A DNA stretch of 64,000 bases from Aphanomyces cochlioides (Eukaryota > Oomycota > Saprolegniomycetes > Saprolegniales > Verrucalvaceae): positions 169,965-233,964 of the forward strand of contig JAHQRK010000043.1 of NCBI GenBank assembly GCA_019828595.1, read 5' to 3'. The translations under genes were made by a program, and so were the position numbers. Below are positions 1 through 9,900 of this stretch, piece by piece (position 1 is the first letter of the stretch; each line of letters begins with the position of its first letter). The notes below the pieces were generated by a model. That model was not told the origin of the DNA and made no database searches. It saw only the letters and a list, made by a program, of their open reading frames with translations.

Positions 1-160
1 GGAAACGGGTTTCTTGGATAAAGGAAACGTCGTGAACACTTGATAGTTTGTCGAGGATGTACCGATGACTGTTGGAGAAGCCATTGGTGTTGAGGGAGAT
101 GATTTGTGGGTCCCAGTCCACGAGTTCAGTTGGGACATCGGAGAAGTTGTTGTCAATCAT
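1..160 (-). CDS. LINE ORF2, N-terminal 53 codons (endonuclease start), copy 1
   Basis: This is the beginning of the endonuclease/reverse transcriptase polyprotein, cut off by the window start. The ATG at 160 matches the ATG at 10998 (copy 2) and 24018 (copy 3) and lies 78 nt after the ORF1 stop. The visible part carries the first APE-endonuclease motif (SLNTNGF) and the catalytic-Glu motif (FIQETRF). No break is seen in this short piece. Whether the rest of ORF2 is intact cannot be judged here. An in-frame GTG lies directly upstream, but ATG is the expected start in a eukaryote. Confidence 0.85.
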   Translation of the reverse strand, partial: MIDNNFSDVPTELVDWDPQIISLNTNGFSNSHRYILDKLSSVHDVSFIQETRF

Positions 161-238
161 CACGAGTACAGATGAAAATGAGTAGAATGGAGGGGTCAGA
201 GGGGAGGTTGAAATGGATTGAAGCAGGGGATAGAAGCC

Positions 239-3200
239 TTAGAGTTGATCGTCCTCCAAATCGAGGGGATCAATTTCGTCGGCGTTCATGGAGTGGTGAG
301 CTTTGCTGCAGAGCTCGTCGATGTGGTAATTGTTGGTGATGCTTTTGAGCATCGAGATGGCCGACAAGACGGGAGCCGGCAAAGTGAACTTCTCGAGATT
401 GTCGCTGAAGTTTTCGATCAAAGCAAACAGCGACCAGTCAGTCAAGCAGTTGGTGTCAGGCAATCTTGTTGCTTCTTGGTTCAATAGAACAGTCAGTGCC
501 TCCGAGTTTGTGTAGAGGTCTGGGGCCCGATTTGAGAGGAATAAGTCAATCGTAGCAAGTGCAAAGAGGATGCGCTTGATCTCTGGTATGTCCGTGGTCA
601 ATTCTTCCAAGATTTCTGACGGGTGAATCTTGTATTGAGCCATGAAGTTGACGTGATGTTTGTAGTTGTGAGGCTTGCCTTGAGCTTTTAACAAAGCCAT
701 CTTGCGCTCAATAGTCTTGGTTGCAACAAGTGACTGAAACAAACTGAGGTCTTCATCTTGTGCGTACATAGCATGTGCAACGAGCTGAGGATCATCTCGC
801 AAAATGCGTTGACATTCGGTGATACTGCCTTCGACTTTCTTGTCTCGAATGATCTTCTTCGCCAATTCGAGGTGGGCTGCAGCAGACTTGTCAAGTCGTT
901 GTTTCTTCGCTTTGCCTTTGGTCTTTTTCGGGCGTGGCGCACTTGAATCTTCCAATACAATTCGAGGCACTGCAAAGTCTTCAAACGAGAGTTCCACGTC
1001 GTCTTCTTCGAGGATATGAAAACGGTTGGATGTCGGCAGGGGATCCAAACGTGGGGACGAAGGCAAAGTACGTTTTGGAGCTGGTCCAGACCGGTAGCCC
1101 GTTACCAATTAAGGTCCAGCGAGTTCTTGGGCTGCTCACTTGGTGGAGCAAGAGCGGGCGATTCGTTGGTAGACATTTCCACATCTTCTTGTTGTTTGTC
1201 TTGTCCATTGTTGTTAGGGGGATCGCTGTCACCAGACATATCGACATCAGAGCCATGAGAAGGAGCTGTTGGCTGTGGTTGTTCATCTTGACCATCTTCA
1301 GATGCCTCAGTTGAGTCGGCCTTGCCTTCCGCATTTGTTCCAGGGTCTTGATCATGATCGTCTCCATCATGTTCAGGTTCTTTTTCTCCTGACGGAGGAG
1401 ATTTTGCCGCTGCCTTGGCCGCTTTTGCCTTCGCTTTTTCAGCCTTGGCCTCTGCACGTCGTGAAACAATCGACGGAGGCAATGTCTTGTTCAGAGCAGC
1501 GATCTTGTGCTGAAACACGACGACAAAAGGCTGACCCGACGGATCCGTAATGGTGATTTCGCGTAGTGCGTCGCCGGATTTTGGCACCAACACTGCAGGA
1601 GGCGCAGGCGACTTGAAAATGACTCTCAAATGCGGCGACTTGATGTTCTGACCAGCAGTAGGGTTGAATGCTGCTATCACTGACTTGGTCAATGCAGCCA
1701 TTTTCTTGACAATTGCCTTGGCCATCGAAGGGTGACTGACCTTGTTGAACGTAACGTAGTAGTTGTTGCCATAACGCGAGTACTTGGGAACCAGGAAATC
1801 TTTGCCACCAAGTCGAAACGTTGTGCCTCCCATTTCCACGCACGTAGACAAGTTGTAACTTGAGATCACAATGGTCTGTGGGTTCTTCTTGTGGATCAAA
1901 ATGTTCGGAAATTTGGAGCCCCATAACGAACCAGGATTTTCCTTGACAAATTGATCGCAGATGACTTTTTCGGACCAGTCCTTGTAGCCTTCGCCCAACT
2001 TGACTGTGAGCTCGTACACTTGGGACTGGGGGGTGAGCAAAATGTTTTCAATGAAGGCGTCCATGTCACCAGAGTCTTTGTAGAATGCGTCCGCCATGGC
2101 CTCGCATCGCGCAATATCGTCATCGGCAACAGCATGAGCACCAGTGTTGCGGTGTTTTGCGCCTTTGGGAGCATTGCCTTGCTTGGAATCTTTCTTGGAC
2201 GAAGCTGAATCCTTGCCGGGAGTCTTTTGCGTCCATGGATTGGCCTTTTCAGCGTTTTGTTGCTCTTGATCGCCTTGTATTTTGTCTGCCGCGGAAGGAG
2301 GGTCAACAGCGCCATTTCCTTGAGCAACGGATTTGTCGACAATGTCTTGATTTGACTGGTCATTGTCATTGTTTGTCGATTGTTCCTCTTGAATAACTTC
2401 TCCAGGAGTATCACACGGCTTCGCTTGGCCGTTAATGTCGCCTGACCCATCAACCTCCGAGTGAATTTGAGTATTTCCCTCGTCGGTTAAGGCCTCGGTT
2501 TCAGTAGAATCCTTCCCCTCGGCGTCTCCAGAGACCATATCCACGTCCTCTTGAGATTGTTCTTCTTCCTCTCCCGTTCTAGGAGGCTCAGCACAGGGGG
2601 CGACGCGGTTGGTGGCTGCTGGCTCAGTCCCATTGGTCACGAGAAAGGCCGGGGCCAGACCCCCAGTGACAGGGGTAGAAGGGGAATCCATGCCATCCCC
2701 GCAGCACGGTGACTGGGGTACACCATTGCTCCGGCGAGAACCCAAATCGGGATACCGCCCCCGCCCCTCCGAAGAGGCCCCTGGGGGGAAGTAGACAGAA
2801 CCGCAGGGTGTGCCCATAGGGGGGGCCCTCGTAGCCTCTAGGGCTGGCATGGACCCCGTTTTCTCGCCGCCTTCACTGGGGATCGACTCCAATTGGAGTC
2901 CAGGGAAGCAGCCACCACAGGCACAAGGCCCCAGTGGTTCGCCCTCCTGAGTGAGGGCTTCGCTAGACAAGTTAACGACAGTGGTCTGGGGGTCAACCAC
3001 TGACCCACTGAGGTTGACCCCCCCTGGAACTCCGGCGAGTGGAGCACCAGGTGAAGCGCTGGTGGAGCGAGACGCAGATTGGTCTCCAGAGACGCCATTG
3101 GGGTCGAACTCGACCTCCACTTCGGCCCTAGGGTTAGGTGTAGCGACATTACTCACACCACTTCCGCCATCCTGATTGGACGACGAAAGTGGGTGAGGTG

Positions 3201-3276
3201 ATACAATACCTGGAATGATGGTGACTCCGTGAGTGTTGGTCTCACGGAGCTCGGAACAGCTGTTGGCGTTGGACAT
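239..3276 (-). pseudogene. LINE ORF1 (gag-like), copy 1, one frameshift
   Basis: ORF1 would encode a protein of about 1012 residues, presumably the RNA-binding partner of ORF2; that role is inferred from its position in a two-ORF LINE. The start is the first ATG inside the element (3276), with A at -3. Residues 1-230 are Ser/Gly/Pro-rich with a small Cys cluster (C118, C120, C123). About 234-301 is acidic. About 383-591 is a well-structured-looking core I do not recognise. About 606-625 is a Lys/Ala-rich helix, and the C-terminal 290 residues look helical. No CCHC knuckle is seen. One G is missing near 1110 relative to copies 2 and 3, so the frame stops at 1102 after about 724 codons; the C-terminal part continues open from about 1108 to 239. 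Adding one base gives 3039 nt, the same as repaired copy 3. Confidence 0.85.
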
Positions 3277-3337
3277 TTTGAGCGCGGCGGCACTTGATAA
3301 CTTCTTGACTTGAGGGGTACGAGGCAAATTCGGAAGT
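3277..3337 (-). other. LINE 5' leader, copy 1
   Basis: About 61 nt separate the 5' end of the element from the ORF1 ATG. The leader has no stop codon in the ORF1 frame, so it is open into the flanking satellite, where an in-frame ATG lies at 3342. The leader is too short to judge promoter content, and no TATA or initiator was recognised. Confidence 0.6.
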
Positions 3338-3454
3338 TGCATTTTGTGGGGTATGATTGGGACTATCGCGTGTTGATTTCGGACCAAGTTGATGCTTGGT
3401 CGTCCACCACACGAGCATGACACCTTTCAAACATGCCAGACGTGGCGAGTGGGT

Positions 3455-3473
3455 ATCTCGATGGGGTCGAGAT
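3455..3473. repeat. Inverted repeat within monomer, TGGGG loop (example)
   Basis: Perfect 7-bp arms ATCTCGA (3455-3461) and TCGAGAT (3467-3473) enclose the 5-nt loop TGGGG (3462-3466). The motif recurs in nearly every monomer. LINE copy 2 is inserted in the equivalent TGGGG loop of its target monomer. Dyad symmetries are known from several centromeric satellites, but function here is unproven. Confidence 0.85.
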
Positions 3474-3513
3474 GTGCATGTGGCACGTGGGTACCAAAAG
3501 TGGAGAAAAAGTG

Positions 3514-3525
3514 GCATCGAGATGC
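3514..3525. repeat. Short palindrome within monomer (example)
   Basis: Arms GCATC (3514-3518) and GATGC (3521-3525) flank GA. It lies 6 nt upstream of the second TGGGG tract of the monomer (3532-3536), the site used by LINE copy 3. The core shares ATCGAGATG-like sequence with the larger inverted repeat, which hints at an old internal duplication in the monomer. Confidence 0.7.
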
Positions 3526-6500
3526 ATTTTGTGGGGTATGATTGGGACTATCGCGTGTTGATTTCGGACCAAGTTGATGCTTGGTCGTCCACCACACGAG
3601 CATGACACCTTTCAAACATGCCAGACGTGGCGAGTGGGTATCTCGATGGGGTCGAGATGTGCATGTGGCACGTGGGTACCAAAAGTGGAGAAAAAGTGGC
3701 ATCGAGATGCATTTTGTGGGGTATGATTGGGACTATCGCGTGTTGATTTCGGACCAAGTTGATGCTTGGTCGTCCACCACACGAGCATGACACCTTTCAA
3801 ACATGCCAGACGTGGCGAGTGGGTATCTCGATGGGGTCGAGATGTGCATGTGGCACGTGGGTACCAAAAGTGGAGAAAAAGTGGCATCGAGATGCATTTT
3901 GTGGGGTATGATTGGGACTATCGCGTGTTGATTTCGGACCAAGTTGATGCTTGGTCGTCCACCACACGAGCATGACACCTTTCAAACATGCCAGACGTGG
4001 CGAGTGGGTATCTCGATGGGGTCGAGATGTGCATGTGGCACGTGGGTACCAAAAGTGGAGAAAAAGTGGCATCGAGATGCATTTTGTGGGGTATGATTGG
4101 GACTATCGCGTGTTGATTTCGGACCAAGTTGATGCTTGGTCGTCCACCACACGAGCATGACACCTTTCAAACATGCCAGACGTGGCGAGTGGGTATCTCG
4201 ATGGGGTCGAGATGTGCATGTGGCACGTGGGTACCAAAAGTGGAGAAAAAGTGGCATCGAGATGCATTTTGTGGGGTATGATTGGGACTATCGCGTGTTG
4301 ATTTCGGACCAAGTTGATGCTTGGTCGTCCACCACACGAGCATGACACCTTTCAAACATGCCAGACGTGGCGAGTGGGTATCTCGATGGGGTCGAGATGT
4401 GCATGTGGCACGTGGGTACCAAAAGTGGAGAAAAAGTGGCATCGAGATGCATTTTGTGGGGTATGATTGGGACTATCGCGTGTTGATTTCGGACCAAGTT
4501 GATGCTTGGTCGTCCACCACACGAGCATGACACCTTTCAAACATGCCAGACGTGGCGAGTGGGTATCTCGATGGGGTCGAGATGTGCATGTGGCACGTGG
4601 GTACCAAAAGTGGAGAGAAAAAGTGGCATCGAGATGCATTTTGTGGGGTATGATTGGGACTATCGCGTGTTGATTTCGGACCAAGTTGATGCTTGGTCGT
4701 CCACCACACGAGCATGACACCTTTCAAACATGCCAGACGTGGCGAGTGGGTATCTCGATGGGGTCGAGATGTGCATGTGGCACGTGGGTACCAAAAGTGG
4801 AGAAAAAGTGGCATCGAGATGCATTTTGTGGGGTATGATTGGGACTATCGCGTGTTGATTTCGGACCAAGTTGATGCTTGGTCGTCCACCACACGAGCAT
4901 GACACCTTTCAAACATGCCAGACGTGGCGAGTGGGTATCTCGATGGGGTCGAGATGTGCATGTGGCACGTGGGTACCAAAAGTGGAGAAAAAGTGGCATC
5001 GAGATGCATTTTGTGGGGTATGATTGGGACTATCGCGTGTTGATTTCGGACCAAGTTGATGCTTGGTCGTCCACCACACGAGCATGACACCTTTCAAACA
5101 TGCCAGACGTGGCGAGTGGGTATCTCGATGGGGTCGAGATGTGCATGTGGCACGTGGGTACCAAAAGTGGAGAAAAAGTGGCATCGAGATGCATTTTGTG
5201 GGGTATGATTGGGACTATCGCGTGTTGATTTCGGACCAAGTTGATGCTTGGTCGTCCACCACACGAGCATGACACCTTTCAAACATGCCAGACGTGGCGA
5301 GTGGGTATCTCGATGGGGTCGAGATGTGCATGTGGCACGTGGGTACCAAAAGTGGAGAAAAAGTGGCATCGAGATGCATTTTGTGGGGTATGATTGGGAC
5401 TATCGCGTGTTGATTTCGGACCAAGTTGATGCTTGGTCGTCCACCACACGAGCATGACACCTTTCAAACATGCCAGACGTGGCGAGTGGGTATCTCGATG
5501 GGGTCGAGATGTGCATGTGGCACGTGGGTACCAAAAGTGGAGAAAAAGTGGCATCGAGATGCATTTTGTGGGGTATGATTGGGACTATCGCGTGTTGATT
5601 TCGGACCAAGTTGATGCTTGGTCGTCCACCACACGAGCATGACACCTTTCAAACATGCCAGACGTGGCGAGTGGGTATCTCGATGGGGTCGAGATGTGCA
5701 TGTGGCACGTGGGTACCAAAAGTGGAGAAAAAGTGGCATCGAGATGCATTTTGTGGGGTATGATTGGGACTATCGCGTGTTGATTTCGGACCAAGTTGAT
5801 GCTTGGTCGTCCACCACACGAGCATGACACCTTTCAAACATGCCAGACGTGGCGAGTGGGTATCTCGATGGGGTCGAGATGTGCATGTGGCACGTGGGTA
5901 CCAAAAGTGGAGAAAAAGTGGCATCGAGATGCATTTTGTGGGGTATGATTGGGACTATCGCGTGTTGATTTCGGACCAAGTTGATGCTTGGTCGTCCACC
6001 ACACGAGCATGACACCTTTCAAACATGCCAGACGTGGCGAGTGGGTATCTCGATGGGGTCGAGATGTGCATGTGGCACGTGGGTACCAAAAGTGGAGAAA
6101 AAGTGGCATCGAGATGCATTTTGTGGGGTATGATTGGGACTATCGCGTGTTGATTTCGGACCAAGTTGATGCTTGGTCGTCCACCACACGAGCATGACAC
6201 CTTTCAAACATGCCAGACGTGGCGAGTGGGTATCTCGATGGGGTCGAGATGTGCATGTGGCACGTGGGTACCAAAAGTGGAGAAAAAGTGGCATCGAGAT
6301 GCATTTTGTGGGGTATGATTGGGACTATCGCGTGTTGATTTCGGACCAAGTTGATGCTTGGTCGTCCACCACACGAGCATGACACCTTTCAAACATGCCA
6401 GACGTGGCGAGTGGGTATCTCGATGGGGTCGAGATGTGCATGTGGCACGTGGGTACCAAAAGTGGAGAAAAAGTGGCATCGAGATGCATTTTGTGGGGTA

Positions 6501-6781
6501 TGATTGGGACTATCGCGTGTTGATTTCGGACCAAGTTGATGCTTGGTCGTCCACCACACGAGCATGACACCTTTCAAACATGCCAGACGTGGCGAGTGGG
6601 TATCTCGATGGGGTCGAGATGTGCATGTGGCACGTGGGTACCAAAAGTGGAGAAAAAGTGGCATCGAGATGCATTTTGTGGGGTATGATTGGGACTATCG
6701 CGTGTTGATTTCGGACCAAGTTGATGCTTGGTCGTCCACCACACGAGCATGACACCTTTCAAACATGCCAGACGTGGCGAG

Positions 6782-6796
6782 TGGGTATCTCGATGG
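6782..6796. repeat. Target-site duplication, left copy, LINE copy 2
   Basis: The 15-bp satellite segment TGGGTATCTCGATGG abuts the 3' end of the element and is repeated at 14182-14196. Removing the element and one duplication leaves exactly 185 bp between equivalent bases (6688 and 14273), which confirms the assignment. The last two G could equally belong to the element. Confidence 0.92.
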
Positions 6797-6816
6797 TTAA
6801 ATGAGTTGTATTAACC
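6795..6816 (-). other. 3'-terminal stem-loop of LINE copy 2
   Basis: On the sense strand GGTTAA and TTAACC pair as a 6-bp stem around a 10-nt loop at the very 3' end of the element. The outermost two pairs use the GG at 6795-6796, which also reads as satellite target. Hairpins near the RNA 3' end guide template recognition in some LINEs, such as the L2/UnaL2 type. That role here is inferred. Confidence 0.55.
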
Positions 6817-6942
6817 TTATTTTTGAGCAAAGGCCCTAATGACTTACTAATTTGCCTCGTACTGTATAAATAGAATTTGGAAAACAGAATATGGCAAAGT
6901 GGTCATTGAACAGGAGATGAAGTGAGTGAGCCGTCAGCTCAC
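6797..6942 (-). other. LINE 3' UTR, copy 2
   Basis: 146 nt lie between the ORF2 stop and the 3' end of the element. The region is AT-richer than the ORFs and has neither poly(A) nor an AATAAA signal on the sense strand. A 9-bp hairpin at its upstream edge overlaps the stop codon, and a terminal hairpin lies at its 3' end. A TATAAATA string is present on the plus strand at 6865-6872, with no evidence that it is a promoter. Confidence 0.75.
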
Positions 6943-6945
6943 TCA
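6923..6945 (-). other. Hairpin overlapping ORF2 stop codon, copy 2
   Basis: Perfect 9-bp arms (6923-6931 and 6937-6945) enclose a 5-nt loop. The right arm contains the TGA stop of ORF2 (6943-6945). The same structure is conserved in copy 3 at 19944-19966. It may be a structural element of the RNA 3' region recognised by the RT; that is inference. Confidence 0.6.
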
Positions 6946-9900
6946 TGAAACGACGCTGTCAGGAATGGCGTGTTGACGTAACCAGGGGTCCGAAGATAGA
7001 TGCTTGAGCACATTGAATACCTTGGTGTATCCCTTCTTGAGAGGGAGATCAACCAGGAGCTGTTGTAGATGTAGCTTGATCAAAGAGGCAGCATGAATGG
7101 CAACTTCCATCGGACTCTTCGCTGTGAGGTCGGGTCGAAAGGTGCGATCGGCACGTTGGAGCCATATTTGATAATACACGCAGGCTCGGACAATCGGCCA
7201 GATCTTCAGATAGCCACGGATGTAGTATCCATCGGACGGCTTGGGCGTCTCGTAGAACATTTCCAGACACGTGGACGGAAAGGAACACTCGAGCAGTCGC
7301 TGGATCGCCTTGAAGAAATACCAAACAGATTGACCATATCCACAAGAGAACAGGAAATGCTCGTACGTCTCATTGACACGACAGAAGACACACGTCGGCT
7401 TGGGGTCTTGGTACTGAAACAGATATTGCATGGCGTTGGCGCGGAGAAGGGTCTTGAAAATGAACTCTCCATATCGAGGGAGAATGTGGTCGGGTTGGAG
7501 GAAGGCGGCAAGTTGGGTAAGGCGCTTGGGGTCTTCATAAAAGTTGGATGGCAGGTTGAGATGCTTGGTAGGAAGAATGGACGAGCTGACAGCTGGAGAA
7601 GCTCTGATCTTAGCCGATTTCGAAGTCGCAAACGCCAACAAGATCGGACTCGAGTCAGGGTGAATCATCCAGTGCCATTCCATCCATTCAGAGCTTGGCG
7701 TCGGCAAGTGGAACACGGGAGCATCCTCTTCAGAAACAATCTCAAACAATCGTGATAACTTGGTCACCAAGATTGAGATCCATTGTTTCGTTGGAGGGAC
7801 AAAATTGGCTTGGCGGCAGGCACGGTTGATTTTGTCGAACAAGATCGAAGCTGGCCAAACTCGCTGACACGGAGTCAACAAATGCGACAACTTCGTGATG
7901 TGAAGCGAAGCCAATACATTGGCTTGGTCTTGCGTCGATGTAGAGCACTGATCGTATAGGTCTTCGAGTCCAGGCAGATACGAGTTGTGCCAAAGGGGAA
8001 CATCCAAAGATGAGATGTGATTTGGACAGCCGTACGGAGTCCAGCGGGATTCAAACCAGCTACTCAATAAGGCTTTCCACATTGGAGTGATATTGGGATT
8101 CTTGTACAGTTGTCTGATGAATGCAGAAGAGCCATTTGCCAAGAGGAGATCTCGGGGGGAACCCCATGGATGAAAAGCCTTCTCGAGGAGAGTATAGCCC
8201 GGCGTAATCCAGGCGGACATGGCAGACTTGCGGGGTGGGGTGGTGATGGCTTGAATGCATCTGATCATGACAGAGCGGTTGTGTTGTTGCCATAAAGCAA
8301 GTGCATGGTGCAGGCCTAAGCCACCGGACTTCTTCGGCATGAATAGGATCTCCTTTTTGATCAAACGGAGGCCATGGACAGAGGAGGATGGGTTGATTTC
8401 TTCACCATGCATAAATTGAAGCATGGCCTTGTCGATCTTTTTGGCCAGGTCTTTGTCGGCAGGGACAAAAGCCAGTTGGTACCATAACACAGGCAGACAT
8501 ATGCTGTGCAGGATAGTGACTTTTCCGGCCATGGTTCGAGCCTTGTAGAGCCACAAAGACAAGCGAGCCACAAACTTCTCAAACACGTAATTGAAACGTG
8601 CCAATGGAGAAAGATTGGGCGCAACCAAGATACCAAGAGCCTTCACGGGACTGTCGGAAGTAACTTGTAGTGAGGCAAGGTTCCCATTCAACTGGCTGTA
8701 GGTCAGAATTTGGGTCTTGTCTACGTTGAGTCGGAAACCAGACTTGTCGCAAAAGGTTTGAACCAATGCAAGCTGCCGGTGGAGGCACGTCTCATTTGCC
8801 GCATAGAGTTGCGAGTCGTCGGCAAAGTAACTCCCAGTGTGGTAGCGATCCCCACACTTGATGCCATAGTTGGAGTGTTGCCGTAGGAGTTGGCACATCG
8901 GTTCCAAAGCGATCACAAACAGAAGTGGCGACAGTGGATCACCTTGCAACACACCGCGTGAGATGTGAACTGGCTTGGACAAGAAGCCGTTCACCAAGAT
9001 GCGAGACTTGCGGCCCGAGTACAGTACGCGAACCATGTCAACAAAGGTTTCGGGAAAGCCATAGTGACGGAGGACGCGGAGCAAGTACGCGTGGTCCACG
9101 CGATCAAAAGCTTTCTCAAAGTCAAGCAGTGCCACCATCGAGGACGGACTGTGTAGTTTGATGTGGTGCAGCATGTCATCCAGTCGTGCAATATTGGTTT
9201 GGATATTGCTTCGACGGATAAAGCCTTGCTGGTCCGGGTGGATGATGTGTCGAATGTGGCGCTGGAGTCGATAAGCCAGAATACTCGTCAGGATTTTCAC
9301 ATCCGTGTTGAGTAGGCTAATGGGCCGATAGTTCTTGGCTTGTGACTTGGGGCCTTTCTTGTGCAGCAACACCAGCGTACTGACAAGTTGCATGGGAGTC
9401 AAGCGAGGGTGAGAATGGAGCTGGTGTGTGAATAGCAGCTCCAATACCAACGACCACTTGTGAGGTGCAAGTTTGAGGACTTCGAATGGCAGAGCGTTGG
9501 GACCTGGCGCTGAGTTCGAACTGCTGTGTCGAATAGCATGATAGAACTCGTTGGCGCGCAAGGGAGCCGACAGCTCTTTCTGGGCTTGCTCTGGCAGTTG
9601 CTTGTGTCGAGTCAATGGGGTCAGAAATGACGACACTTCGTCTCCAGATCGCTGCACCTCGGGAGCTGCAAACAAGTCCTTGTAGTAGTCGACCAGGACG
9701 TCAGACATGCCTTGTTGATTGGAGACAACATTTCCATTGACATCCACCAACTCTTTGAAGACTGTCTTCTTCAAGGGGGTAGGGACAGGGGACATGAAGT
9801 GGAACTTGGACGAGCGCTCTGCTTTGTACAAGTGAAGTTGGAACGCCTGGTCTTGACGAAACTGCTTGTCTCGATCTTGCAGCTCGTGAATTTGCTTTTG

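Larger units (their letters stand above)
1..3337 (-). mobile_element. LINE copy 1, 5' part (truncated by window edge)
   Basis: This is the 5' portion of the same minus-strand LINE found complete at 6797-14181. It contains the leader, all of ORF1 and the first 53 codons of ORF2; the rest lies left of the window. Its right end has the same terminal bases (CGGAAGT on the plus strand) as copies 2 and 3, so it is full length at its 5' end. The satellite resumes at the tract TGCATTTTGTGGGG, which puts the insertion at the same monomer position as copy 3 but in a different monomer. The matching left duplication is outside the window and cannot be checked. Confidence 0.93.
3338..6796. repeat. 185-bp satellite array A (about 18.7 monomers)
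   Basis: This is a tandem head-to-tail satellite with a 185-bp period between LINE copies 1 and 2. By eye the monomers are practically identical, all of the variant reading GATTGGGACTATC. The one length change is an extra GA near 4614-4616, giving a 187-bp monomer. Each monomer contains an inverted repeat with TGGGG in its loop (first full example 3455-3473), a short palindrome (3514-3525), one CACGTG (3484-3489) and one GGTACC (3490-3495). The short ORFs on both strands recur with the repeat and are not genes. Confidence 0.98.

Noticed and set aside
1102..1110. Programmed frameshift in ORF1 to explain the breaks
   Set aside because: The breaks lie at different sites in each copy and the corresponding positions are in frame in the other copies, so a conserved recoding site is not supported.
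3531..3540. Telomere-like G-rich repeat
   Set aside because: TTTTGTGGGG occurs once per monomer and is not a short tandem telomeric motif.
3338..6796. CRISPR array
   Set aside because: The repeats are contiguous 185-bp monomers without unique spacers, and no cas genes are present.
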